Translations under genes and position numbers: made by a program
Assembly: GCA_903934155.1 (NCBI GenBank)
Contig: CAIZMS010000014.1
Location: 1-10,981, forward strand
From: an uncultured bacterium
Lineage (GTDB): Bacteria > Verrucomicrobiota > Kiritimatiellia > CAIKKV01 > CAITUY01
Direction of reading: 5' to 3'
DNA length: 10,981 bases
Notes under the pieces: generated by a model
The model's input: the letters and a program-made list of their open reading frames with translations, nothing else
What the model was told of the DNA's origin: nothing
Databases searched by the model: none
Shown here: one piece after another, positions 1-7,431 of the stretch
Layout of the letters: each line of letters starts with the position of its first letter
Position numbering within the stretch: the first letter of the stretch is position 1

Positions 1-363
1 ATGGATAACGCCGTGAACCCGACCACCGGCACCCTGCTTCTGCGGGGCGAAGTTCCCAACCCGGATCTGAAGCTCTGGGCCAACCAGTTTGTGACCATCC
101 GGATTATCGTGGCGTCGATCCCCGACGCCATCCTGGTTCCCGAGAGCGCGGTTCAGTTCGGGAAAACCGGCCCGTATCTTTATGTGGCCGGAACCAACAA
201 CCTGGCCGCTCTGCGTTCTGTCACAACGGGAATCCGGCAGGATGACCAGATCCAGATCGTTTCCGGAGTCGCCGAAGGCGAAGCGGTGATTGCGCTGGGC
301 CAGCTCATGCTGACCCCCGGCGCCACGGTGATGGATGCGGCGAAAATACCCCAGAAGAATTGA
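1..363 (+). CDS. RND efflux periplasmic adaptor (membrane fusion protein), C-terminal part
   Basis: This is the last 120 residues of a membrane fusion protein, the periplasmic adaptor linking an inner-membrane RND pump to an outer-membrane channel. The text NPTTGTLLLRGEVPNPD, then LWANQFVTIRI, ILVPESAVQ and VAEGEAVIALGQLMLTPGATV, matches the beta-barrel and membrane-proximal domains of the HlyD/AcrA family. Family members are normally about 350-420 residues, so the lipoyl domain, hairpin and signal peptide lie beyond the left edge. The ATG at base 1 is therefore probably an internal Met rather than the start. The gene stops at TGA 361-363, 19 nt before the permease ATG, which is the usual adaptor-permease operon arrangement. 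The family call is secure from motifs; the exact subfamily and substrate cannot be read. Confidence 0.9.
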   Translation: MDNAVNPTTGTLLLRGEVPNPDLKLWANQFVTIRIIVASIPDAILVPESAVQFGKTGPYLYVAGTNNLAALRSVTTGIRQDDQIQIVSGVAEGEAVIALGQLMLTPGATVMDAAKIPQKN

Positions 364-370
364 CGATAAC

Positions 371-376
371 GAGGGA
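371..376 (+). promoter_or_regulatory. Ribosome binding site of the RND permease
   Basis: GAGGGA lies 6 nt before the ATG at 383. It favours that start over the in-frame ATG at 335, which sits inside the adaptor gene. The ATG at 383 also begins the canonical RND N-terminus MTFSELFVRRPV. Confidence 0.7.
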
Positions 377-382
377 ACCATT

Positions 383-3300
383 ATGACATTTTCTGAACTA
401 TTTGTCCGGCGTCCGGTCATGACCATTCTGATGACCGTTCTGCTGGTGGTCGGCGGGGTATGGGCTTATCTTCAACTTCCCGTCAATAGCCTGCCCACGG
501 TGGACTACCCCGTGATCCAGGTCACGGTCGCCTATCCCGGCGCCAGTCCCGCCACCATGGCTTCTGCTGTCGCCACCCCGCTGGAAAATGAATTCACCCA
601 GGTGCCCGGCCTGGAGTTCATGTATTCCGACAACAAGCAGGGCTTTAGCACCATCACCCTGACCTTCAACTTGAACCGCAATGTGGATCTGGTGGCGCCG
701 GACGTCCAGGCCGCCATCACGCGGGCCCAGAACAACCTCCCCAAGGATCTGCCGAGCCCGCCCACTTATCAGAAATTCAATCCGTCAGATTCCCCCATTT
801 ACTATCTAATGATGTATTCCGACACGCTGCCCCACGGCGAGCTGTATGATTACGCCAACCATGTCGTCGCCCGCAAGCTCAGCATGATTGACGGCGTCTC
901 GAAGGTGGAAGCCTTCGGATCCAAGCGGGCGGTTCGCATTCAGTTCGATCCCGCCAAACTCGCCGCCTACCAGATCGGGGTGGATGAACTGGCGCTCGCG
1001 CTCAAGGCCGGCACAGTCAACATCCCCGGCGGCAGCTTGAACGGCGCCTCACGCACCTACACCATCGAGCCTCAGGGGCAATTGCGCACCGCCCGTGAAT
1101 ATGACGAACTGATCATTGCCACCCGTCAGGGCAACCCGATCCGGCTGAAAGACATCGCCCGCTGCGTGGACAGCATCGCCAACGACCTCGTGAACATCCG
1201 GTACAGTCCGCCCGGCCAACCCGACCATGAGAAGTGCGTGGTGATGCGCCTGTCCCGCGTCAGCGGGGCCAATACCGTGGCCGTGGCCGACAAAGTCACC
1301 CAAGCCCTGGAGGAAGCCCGCAAGGAACTCCCCTCCACCATCAATCTCGAAACCATGTTCAACGGCGCAGGCCCGATCCGGGAATCGCTCCACGATGTCC
1401 AAGTCACGGTCGTCATCGCCCTGGTCATGGTCGTGATGGTGATCTTTTTCTTTCTCGGCCGCATCCGGGAAACGGTCATTCCCAGCATTGTCCTGCCCAT
1501 CTCGTTGCTGGGCACCTTCGCCCTCATGCTACCCTGCGGCTTCAACCTTGATACCCTGTCATTGATGGGCATTATTCTGGCGGTCGGCTTCCTGGTGGAT
1601 GACGCCATCGTCGTGCTGGAAAACACGGTTCGCCATCTCGAAGCGGGCATGAAACCCATCCCGGCGGCCCTTCAGAGCATGAAGGAAATCTCCTTCACCG
1701 TCATCTCCACCAGTGCGGCCCTGATCATCGTCTTCATGCCGCTGGTGTTCATGACCGGCGCCGTGGGGCGCAACCTGCGCGAGTTCGCGCTGACCGTTAT
1801 TTTTGCCATTATCGTCTCGACCATCCTCGCGCTGACCCTCTCCCCCATGATGTGCGCCCGGATTCTCCACCATGAGAAGGCGCCGAACCGGGTACAGCAG
1901 TGGATCACCGGAACGATTGCCGCCCTCATCCGCCAATACAGCCGGGCACTGCATTTCCAACTCCGGCACAAGTGGCTGGCCGTTGTCGCCTGGGCCGCCT
2001 GTATTTTCGGCGCGGCAGCGCTCTATTTCATCCCCGGCCTGATCCCCAAAACCTTCCTGCCGCCGGGCGACAGCAGCTTCATCTTCGGCGCCATGATCAT
2101 GCCCCAGGGCGCCTCGACGGAGCAAATGCAGGCCTACCAGGCCAAGGTCGCCGCGCTGATCAAAAAGGATCCCCACGTCCTCAAACTCGGCAGCGTCACG
2201 GGCTTCATGCCCGGCGCCGACCAGAGCATGGGGTTTGTCTTTATCCGCCTGAAGCCGCCGTCGGAACGCCCCCCCATTGATCAGATCGCCCAGAAATTCA
2301 TGATGCAACTGGCGATGATCCCCGATGGTATCGTCGGCCTTCGCGCCATGCCGGTTCTCAAGATCAGTTCCGGCGGCGACCCCACCGCCGTGGGTGCAGA
2401 ATACAGCTACATGCTGACCGGACTGGACCGGGAGTCTGTTTACAAAACCGGTCTTGAACTTGAGCGGGAAATGCGCAAGATCGGATTCCTGATCCCCTTT
2501 GCCTTCCAGAACAGCGTCAAGCTCACCATGCCCAAACTGAATGTCTCGCTGGATCGTGACCGGGCATCGGCGCTGGGCATCACCGCCACCTCGATCGAAC
2601 AGGCGCTGGCCCTCTCCTTTGCCGGGGGCTATGTGGCCCAATTCACAACCGACCAGGACCAGTATCAGGTCATCCCGGAGATCCAGAAATCCAACCAGCG
2701 CCTTCCCGACAACCTGTCCCTGCTCTACCTTCGCTCAGGCACCACCGGCTCGCTCGTCCCGCTGAAGTCGATCATCAAGTGGACCGAGGAAGCCGGCCCC
2801 CAGAATGTACCCCATGCGCAGCAACACGAAGCGGCGGTGATTTCCTTCAGCGCCTGGCCGGGCGTCCCGCTCGGGCTGGTCACCTCCGCCGTGGAGGCGA
2901 AAGCCAACCAGATGCTGCCCAACGGCGTGCATGGCCGGTTTGTCGGCGATGCGCTGGAATTCCAGAAGTCGATCAGTAGCCTTGGGCTCCTGCTGCTGAT
3001 CGCCATCTTCCTGAAGTATATTGTGCTCGGCATCCTGTACGAAAGCTACATCCACCCCTTCACCATTCTCACGACGCTTCCCGTGGCCGTATTCGGCGGA
3101 TTCCTGACGCTCTTCGTGTTCGGTAGCCAGCTCTCGCTCTATGCCTACATCGGGGTGTTCGTGCTGCTGGGTCTCATCACCAAGAACGGCATTCTGATGG
3201 TGGACTTTGCGCTGCAACGGAAAGCGGAGGGCATGAACAGTTATGACGCCATCCACAGCGCCTGCGTGATCCGGTTCCGGCCCATTCTCATGACAGGGCT

Positions 3301-3496
3301 CTGCGCTATTCTCGGCGCCCTCCCGATCGCGCTGGGTTACGGCGCCGATGCCGCCAGCCGAAAGCCACTTGGCTTGGTGGTGGTCGGCGGCATGATCTTC
3401 GCCCAAGTCATCACCCTCTTCGTAACCCCGGGAATTTACCTCTACATGGAGAAGATCCAGGACCGGTTCTTCAAGACACGGACGGATCTGGAGTAG
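383..3496 (+). CDS. Efflux RND transporter permease subunit (HAE1 family, MdtB/MdtC/AcrB-like)
   Basis: This is a proton-driven inner-membrane pump exporting drugs or other hydrophobic compounds through a tripartite adaptor and outer-membrane channel assembly. At 1037 residues it has the normal full length. The N-terminus MTFSELFVRRPVMTILMTV begins TM1. The first periplasmic porter region carries LPTVDYPVIQVTVAYPGASP, a family hallmark. The TM4 motif GFLVDDAIVVLEN gives the acidic pair D406-D407, and TM10 LITKNGILMVDFA gives K934, so the proton relay known from AcrB (D407, D408, K940) is present. The RFRPILMTGL stretch near the C-terminus is also typical. Similarity in style is closest to MdtB/MdtC-type permeases, but a subfamily assignment needs a tree. 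It is cotranscribed with the adaptor upstream. No outer-membrane factor gene is visible; it may lie to the left or elsewhere. Confidence 0.95.
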   Translation: MTFSELFVRRPVMTILMTVLLVVGGVWAYLQLPVNSLPTVDYPVIQVTVAYPGASPATMASAVATPLENEFTQVPGLEFMYSDNKQGFSTITLTFNLNRNVDLVAPDVQAAITRAQNNLPKDLPSPPTYQKFNPSDSPIYYLMMYSDTLPHGELYDYANHVVARKLSMIDGVSKVEAFGSKRAVRIQFDPAKLAAYQIGVDELALALKAGTVNIPGGSLNGASRTYTIEPQGQLRTAREYDELIIATRQGNPIRLKDIARCVDSIANDLVNIRYSPPGQPDHEKCVVMRLSRVSGANTVAVADKVTQALEEARKELPSTINLETMFNGAGPIRESLHDVQVTVVIALVMVVMVIFFFLGRIRETVIPSIVLPISLLGTFALMLPCGFNLDTLSLMGIILAVGFLVDDAIVVLENTVRHLEAGMKPIPAALQSMKEISFTVISTSAALIIVFMPLVFMTGAVGRNLREFALTVIFAIIVSTILALTLSPMMCARILHHEKAPNRVQQWITGTIAALIRQYSRALHFQLRHKWLAVVAWAACIFGAAALYFIPGLIPKTFLPPGDSSFIFGAMIMPQGASTEQMQAYQAKVAALIKKDPHVLKLGSVTGFMPGADQSMGFVFIRLKPPSERPPIDQIAQKFMMQLAMIPDGIVGLRAMPVLKISSGGDPTAVGAEYSYMLTGLDRESVYKTGLELEREMRKIGFLIPFAFQNSVKLTMPKLNVSLDRDRASALGITATSIEQALALSFAGGYVAQFTTDQDQYQVIPEIQKSNQRLPDNLSLLYLRSGTTGSLVPLKSIIKWTEEAGPQNVPHAQQHEAAVISFSAWPGVPLGLVTSAVEAKANQMLPNGVHGRFVGDALEFQKSISSLGLLLLIAIFLKYIVLGILYESYIHPFTILTTLPVAVFGGFLTLFVFGSQLSLYAYIGVFVLLGLITKNGILMVDFALQRKAEGMNSYDAIHSACVIRFRPILMTGLCAILGALPIALGYGADAASRKPLGLVVVGGMIFAQVITLFVTPGIYLYMEKIQDRFFKTRTDLE

Positions 3497-3520
3497 AAAC
3501 CAGACGATGCATGATGAACT

Positions 3521-4159
3521 ATGAAACCTGCCAGGATCATCGTTATTGAAGATGAGCAATTGGTGGCCTCCATGCTCACGGATTGGCTGGCCGGTATTCC
3601 GGGTCTGACGGTGGCGGGGGCGGCCCATTCCGTCCGGGAAGGACTTTCACTGTGCCGGAGCACAACACCCGATCTGGCCTTGATTGATATCAAATTGCCG
3701 GATGGGGATGGACTGACACTCGCGGGCGATCTTCTTAACGAATCCAAGCCCCCCCGCATTATCATCCTTTCCTCTCACTGTGACCCCTATTGCGTTCGAC
3801 GCATCTTGCAACTGGGGTTGCCTGGGTATGTTGACAAAAATAGCCCCATGGAAACCTTGAAGGCGGCCATTGAGTCTGTCCTCAATTTGAATTGTTTCTA
3901 CTCCAAGGCTTTCCTCGCCGTCCAAAACCAGCATCTCAGCAAAAGTGATGCCTTCCACAAGATCCTCTCGCCACGGGAAATATCCGTGCTGATGCTGGTG
4001 GTTGAGGGGTTGGATGACGAAACCCTTGCCGCACGACTGAACATCTCCTCCAGCACTGCGTCAACCCATCGCCGGAATCTCCGGCATAAACTGGGTGCAC
4101 ACAACACCCGGGATCTGATCAATTACGGGCGCCAGCTGGGGTTGACCCCCTCCCTGTAA
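3521..4159 (+). CDS. NarL/FixJ-family response regulator (REC + LuxR-type HTH)
   Basis: This is a two-component transcription regulator of 212 residues, the usual length. The REC domain covers about residues 4-122, with acidic residues E10-D11, phospho-acceptor D56 in LIDIKLPDGDG, switch Ser84/Ser85 in IIILSSH and the conserved K106 in YVDKNS. A LuxR/GerE helix-turn-helix follows at about 149-208: LSPREISVLMLVVEGL, then LAARLNISSSTASTHRRNLRHKLG. All catalytic REC residues are present, so it should be phosphorylatable. It starts 24 nt after the permease stop and could be read through from the efflux operon, but there is no strong Shine-Dalgarno before the ATG. No cognate HisKA_3-type kinase, the usual partner of NarL-type regulators, is adjacent. 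Its targets are unknown; the efflux genes and the pilin operon just downstream are the nearest candidates. Confidence 0.93.
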   Translation: MKPARIIVIEDEQLVASMLTDWLAGIPGLTVAGAAHSVREGLSLCRSTTPDLALIDIKLPDGDGLTLAGDLLNESKPPRIIILSSHCDPYCVRRILQLGLPGYVDKNSPMETLKAAIESVLNLNCFYSKAFLAVQNQHLSKSDAFHKILSPREISVLMLVVEGLDDETLAARLNISSSTASTHRRNLRHKLGAHNTRDLINYGRQLGLTPSL

Positions 4160-4171
4160 CCCGCCTTTTTT
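4138..4171 (+). terminator. Possible weak intrinsic terminator after the response regulator
   Basis: GGGTT (4139-4143) can pair with AACCC (4158-4162), or GGGG (4138-4141) with CCCC (4146-4149). A run of six T follows at 4166-4171. The stems are short and overlap the end of the coding region, so termination would be leaky at best. Confidence 0.25.
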
Positions 4172-4188
4172 ACCTGATAAATGGTAAA
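4169..4188. repeat. Inverted repeat TTTACC-N8-GGTAAA
   Basis: A perfect 6-bp inverted repeat with an 8-nt spacer lies in the gap between the response regulator and the pilin operon, about 55 nt before the first pilin ATG. It could be an operator half-site pair or a weak hairpin; the sequence alone does not decide. Confidence 0.35.
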
Positions 4189-4193
4189 TCCCG

Positions 4194-4207
4194 GGATGGC
4201 GCCATCC
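4194..4207. promoter_or_regulatory. 14-bp perfect palindrome upstream of the pilin operon
   Basis: GGATGGCGCCATCC is a perfect palindrome with no spacer, ending 35 nt before the ATG at 4243 in the only sizeable intergenic gap of the window. A spacer-free palindrome suits a dimeric protein binding site better than an RNA hairpin. I could not identify convincing -35/-10 or -24/-12 promoter elements beside it. The operator role is inference. Confidence 0.35.
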
Positions 4208-4230
4208 TCTCATCCGTGGCATCCTTTTAA

Positions 4231-4236
4231 AGGTGG
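4231..4236 (+). promoter_or_regulatory. Ribosome binding site of the first pilin gene
   Basis: AGGTGG sits 6 nt before the ATG at 4243, fixing the start just upstream of the prepilin leader. Confidence 0.7.
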
Positions 4237-4242
4237 ATCAGG

Positions 4243-5028
4243 ATGAAAAAACGACTCCAGATTTATAATGATTGCACCGGCATGACCCTCGTTGAGGTTG
4301 TCGTGGCCGCCGCTGTTATCGCAATCCTGTCGATCGGTATTTTTTCAAGTATTGTGCAAGGGGTTTACATCAACAACAATACAGCCCAACACACCGTCGC
4401 CTTCGGGCTCTGCCGGGAACGCCTGGAGCAAATGCGAGGCGTTGGATATGCCTCCATCACAACCAATGTCTTCTCGAATGAAACCCTTCCGCTTACCCAT
4501 CTCGGCGGATTCACCAGAACACCGTTGACTTGCACCCTCACGAACACCATCACAAACCTCTCCTCCCCTACACGTAAATCCATTTCCGTGCAGGTGGAGT
4601 GGAGCTATAAAAACCGAACCAGCACCGAAATCCTCTACGGGATCATTTACCAAAAGGAGGCGGACTCCAACCCTCTCTTCCGTGGCGACATCACAGGATC
4701 AATCAATATCAACCCCAACAACAGCCCTGATAATGAATTCGTTCTTTCAACCCCCTCGGGAACCATTTCCCGCGACACGCTGGTTCAAAGTTATGGAGGC
4801 TACTCGGGGCCGGCAACCGCTATCCGTGTTAAGCCAAAAGGCAACGGCAACCAGAACGGACTCACCCTCAATGGCGCCACGTATTCACTCGCCAATTGTA
4901 GCACCTATACCTTCCAGTCTTCCCTGATGACCGTTGTTGTTCGGAACGACAAAGTGAAAAACGGAAAAGCCACCGGGAAATGGTGGATCGATATCACCGC
5001 TACAGACACCACAATCAAAACCGAATGA
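4243..5028 (+). CDS. Prepilin-like protein, PilV/GspI-type minor pseudopilin
   Basis: This 261-residue protein carries a type III prepilin leader and N-methylation site: a 13-residue basic leader ending in G13, then MTLVEVV with E18 at mature position +5, and a hydrophobic helix to about residue 40. The prepilin peptidase would cut after G13 at the inner membrane. After the helix, LCRERLEQMRGVGY (57-69) resembles the segment following the helix in PilV and GspI proteins. From about residue 146 the chain becomes rich in Asn, Gly, Ser and Thr, predicted beta-rich, and ends in KWWIDITATDTT. That makes it much longer than a classical GspI (about 120-130 residues), so an extra C-terminal domain is likely. 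It is the first gene of a three-gene operon and its stop overlaps the next start as ATGA. The pilin class is certain; the exact role is inferred. Confidence 0.85.
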   Translation: MKKRLQIYNDCTGMTLVEVVVAAAVIAILSIGIFSSIVQGVYINNNTAQHTVAFGLCRERLEQMRGVGYASITTNVFSNETLPLTHLGGFTRTPLTCTLTNTITNLSSPTRKSISVQVEWSYKNRTSTEILYGIIYQKEADSNPLFRGDITGSININPNNSPDNEFVLSTPSGTISRDTLVQSYGGYSGPATAIRVKPKGNGNQNGLTLNGATYSLANCSTYTFQSSLMTVVVRNDKVKNGKATGKWWIDITATDTTIKTE

Positions 5029-5618
5029 TCTCATCCAGTCACAATACCGGACTTCAGGGATACCATGCCTTCACTCTGACGGAAATGATGGTGGCTGTGG
5101 CTCTTTTTTCCCTCGTCGTCATTACTTCGTTTTCACTTTTCCTAACCTCTTCACGCATGACCCGCGCCGGTGGCTCACAAGTTCGGTTTACCAACGACGG
5201 CCGGCTTGCCATTCAGAAAATCTCTCAACTGGTGGAATCGGGCAAGGCGGTCGGAGTGTCCACATCCAGCATGGACATTATCACCGTCAATCTGGTCTGC
5301 TCAAAAATCGCCTATGAGGATGAGGACGGAAACCCCAGCACCGTGATCGACAATCGCCTGGTGTATATTCCGGATACGAGTCACCCGAACGAGGGACGCC
5401 GCATTTTGTGCAGCTATGTCTCCCCTATTGGTGACGAACCCATGTTCTCCACGATCCCCTCCAGCCCCAATGCCGCCAAATTCGTTTTTCATGTCGGGGA
5501 TGGCACCAATGCAACCGATGCCAGCTTCTCAGGAACCGGACAAGGCTATCAGGGCCTGGAGATCCGTTTCAGCGCAACCCCCCGAAATCTGCAAAGGTGG
5601 TACGATGAAAACAACTAA
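5025..5618 (+). CDS. Prepilin-like protein, PilW/GspJ-type minor pseudopilin
   Basis: This 197-residue pseudopilin has a 15-residue leader ending in A15, then FTLTEMMVAVALFSLVVITS with E20 at mature +5, and a single hydrophobic helix to about residue 41. Prepilin peptidases accept Ala as well as Gly at -1, so cleavage is expected. The mature start, followed by RFTNDGRLAIQKISQLVESG (54-73), matches the style of PilW/GspJ proteins. The start at 5025 is chosen because it overlaps the previous stop as ATGA, implying translational coupling; an in-frame ATG at 4980 would add a long stretch ahead of the leader. No Shine-Dalgarno is obvious, consistent with coupling. Two cysteines (C92, C129) could form a disulfide in the globular part. 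The 3' end overlaps the next gene by 14 nt. Confidence 0.82.
   Translation: MISSSHNTGLQGYHAFTLTEMMVAVALFSLVVITSFSLFLTSSRMTRAGGSQVRFTNDGRLAIQKISQLVESGKAVGVSTSSMDIITVNLVCSKIAYEDEDGNPSTVIDNRLVYIPDTSHPNEGRRILCSYVSPIGDEPMFSTIPSSPNAAKFVFHVGDGTNATDASFSGTGQGYQGLEIRFSATPRNLQRWYDENN
5593..5600 (+). promoter_or_regulatory. Ribosome binding site deciding the PilX-like start
   Basis: AAAGGTGG, inside the end of the preceding gene, lies 4 nt before the ATG at 5605. It supports this start over an in-frame ATG at 5416, which would prepend 63 residues read out of frame through the upstream pilin gene. Confidence 0.7.
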
Positions 5619-7431
5619 TCACACCGGGAGCGCCATGATCACAGCCCTCCTGATGGTTTTAGTCGGTCAGGCCATGATCCTGAGCTATTTGTCACTGTCC
5701 GCCAATGACTCCAAGTTAACCCATCGCGCCATTGAATATCAGCGGGCCGTTACTGCGGCTGAGGCGGGATTGGAATATGGAATACTGGCTTTGCGCGAGG
5801 TTATCTTCTTGTACCACCTGTCACCAACAATCTCCCGCTCCTCGCTCCAAGCCCAACTTGATGCCATCCCCCAACCACCTCAACTCGGCGAATTCCAATA
5901 CCGCACCCCCTCCGGGGCCAACGGTTTCAGGATTCGTGTCGAAACGGAGGTCGCCGAAGGCACCATTACCAATGGCACCGCCGCACGGGGATGCTATGGC
6001 TCGGCTCAAGTTTTCTCCATCAGCTGCGGCGCCCTGGGAACCAATTCAGGCGTCGGGGCCGTTTTACGCCAAACTGTCCAGGCCGTGGGATTGTGCCTTA
6101 TCCGGTTTGGCGTGTTTTATGAAAATGATCTTGAAATCCTTCCGGGAACGAGCATGACCTTTGAGGGTCCGGTTCACGCCAACGGCGACATCTATCTAGG
6201 CGGCCCCTTGACATTCTATGACCGGATCACCTCCCACAACGGCATCATCCACCGCCGCAAGGACGACAACACCCGACTCGGGGAGGCCGTCATCCGCAAT
6301 ACCAGCGGAACAATGAGATCCATGAAGCTCTCCTCAACCTCCTGGCTAGACAGTGATTCCTCCTCCTGGATGGTCGACGCCCTCAACCGGTGGGGCGGAA
6401 ATGTCATGTCTGCAACCCACGGCGTACCGAAGCTAAGCCCCCCGATTCAAGCCGGCGATTCCCCTCACGACATCATTGAACGCCCCCTTTCCAGCACGAA
6501 CACTGCCTACAACGCCCTCACGGAAAATGAGAAGTTCGCCAATAAGGCGGGACTGAAAATCTACATCAGCTCAAGCGGAACGCTAACCGCCTTCGATGCC
6601 CACTCCAACAATGTCTCCTCGGCGTTCACTCCTGCCGTAACCGCTAGCAGCGGAGGACTAGACCTTAAAAACTCAGACGGGACCTATGTGCTGGCCACTA
6701 CCGGAACCTATTCGGTCACCCATAATGCCTTCTACGATTCCCGGGAAGGAACCCAAATGCGGATTCTCAACCTGTATGTCGACCAGATCACCAAAGTGTT
6801 TTCGAATCTGTTCACGGCCTCGGCCAGTGATGGAAGAGGAATCATTTATGCCTCCATGACTGACCCCGATGGACTCACAAACGGCGTCAAAGTCGGTGTT
6901 CGCCTCAGGAATGGAAGGGCAATTGAGCCGTTTGGCGGCCTGACCATTGCCTCGGATCTGCCGGTCTATATCGAGGGTGACTATAATTCAACCAATACGC
7001 GGCCCGCCCTTGTCGCGGGAGACGCCGTGACCATGCTTTCGAAAAACTGGCAGGATTCCCGCAGTTCGGGAAGCGAGACCACTCGCGTTGCCTCAAACAC
7101 CACTTATAAAACCGTGCTCATGACCGGAAACTCGGAAACGACCTGGGGAAGCTACAACGGTGGACTTGAGAATGTCATGAGATTCCTTGAAAAGTGGGAT
7201 GGGAAAACCGCAACCTATCGCGGATCCATCATCGATCTCTGGAAATCCGAATATGCCACCGGAGCCTGGATTTACGGGACCTCCGGCGGCGTATTCCGGT
7301 ATACCGCACCCACCCGGGATTGGGGCTACGACACGTTGTACCGAACCCAAAGCCCGCCGGGCATGACCTATGTCTTCGGAATGGAAGAACTCTCCTGGGA
7401 TCACTCCACCTGGTCTGACGAAGGGTGGTAA
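5605..7431 (+). CDS. PilX-type pilus assembly protein with large conserved C-terminal region
   Basis: This 608-residue protein begins with a short polar stretch and a hydrophobic helix (about 10-32), then a helix ending in AAEAGLEYGI (51-60). That is the PilX N-terminal signature, whose AAEAGL text marks minor pilins lacking Glu at +5. The long ectodomain contains EGPVHANGDIYLGGPL (187-202), GLTIASDLPVYIEGDYN (445-461), AGDAVTMLSKNW (471-482), GGLENVMRFLEKWDGKT (519-535) and SEYATGAWIYG (548-558). From memory these blocks recur in long PilX-like proteins of PVC bacteria and deltaproteobacteria, probably the DUF7305-type region; that name could not be checked here. It occupies the GspK position of an I-J-K order and would sit at or near the tip of a pseudopilus. 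It starts 14 nt inside the previous gene and ends 31 bp inside the convergent kinase gene. Confidence 0.8.
   Translation: MKTTNHTGSAMITALLMVLVGQAMILSYLSLSANDSKLTHRAIEYQRAVTAAEAGLEYGILALREVIFLYHLSPTISRSSLQAQLDAIPQPPQLGEFQYRTPSGANGFRIRVETEVAEGTITNGTAARGCYGSAQVFSISCGALGTNSGVGAVLRQTVQAVGLCLIRFGVFYENDLEILPGTSMTFEGPVHANGDIYLGGPLTFYDRITSHNGIIHRRKDDNTRLGEAVIRNTSGTMRSMKLSSTSWLDSDSSSWMVDALNRWGGNVMSATHGVPKLSPPIQAGDSPHDIIERPLSSTNTAYNALTENEKFANKAGLKIYISSSGTLTAFDAHSNNVSSAFTPAVTASSGGLDLKNSDGTYVLATTGTYSVTHNAFYDSREGTQMRILNLYVDQITKVFSNLFTASASDGRGIIYASMTDPDGLTNGVKVGVRLRNGRAIEPFGGLTIASDLPVYIEGDYNSTNTRPALVAGDAVTMLSKNWQDSRSSGSETTRVASNTTYKTVLMTGNSETTWGSYNGGLENVMRFLEKWDGKTATYRGSIIDLWKSEYATGAWIYGTSGGVFRYTAPTRDWGYDTLYRTQSPPGMTYVFGMEELSWDHSTWSDEGW
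7401..7431. other. Tail-to-tail overlap of PilX-like and kinase coding regions
   Basis: The plus-strand PilX-like gene ends with TAA at 7429-7431 and the minus-strand kinase ends with TGA at 7403-7401, so 31 bp encode both C-termini. No hairpin with a T run is visible on either strand. The short palindrome AATCCC-C-GGGATT (7430-7442) has too small a loop to act as a terminator. Confidence 0.85.

Noticed and set aside
1..363. Complete small gene starting at base 1
   Set aside because: The encoded sequence is only the C-terminal domains of a membrane fusion protein, so the ATG at the window edge is most likely internal.
1559..2641. A 360-codon open frame on the minus strand
   Set aside because: It lies fully antisense to the permease coding region, and its product is low-complexity and rich in Gly, Asp, His and Arg with no motif. 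It is a shadow frame produced by high G+C codon bias.
2735..3628. A 297-codon open frame on the minus strand
   Set aside because: It is antisense to the permease end and the response regulator start, with no domain signature or ribosome binding site. The sense-strand genes explain the region.
4214..4235. Sigma-54 promoter (TGGCAT...) before the pilin operon
   Set aside because: The -24-like TGGCA is present, but the required GC of the -12 element is missing at the correct spacing, and it would overlap the ribosome binding site.
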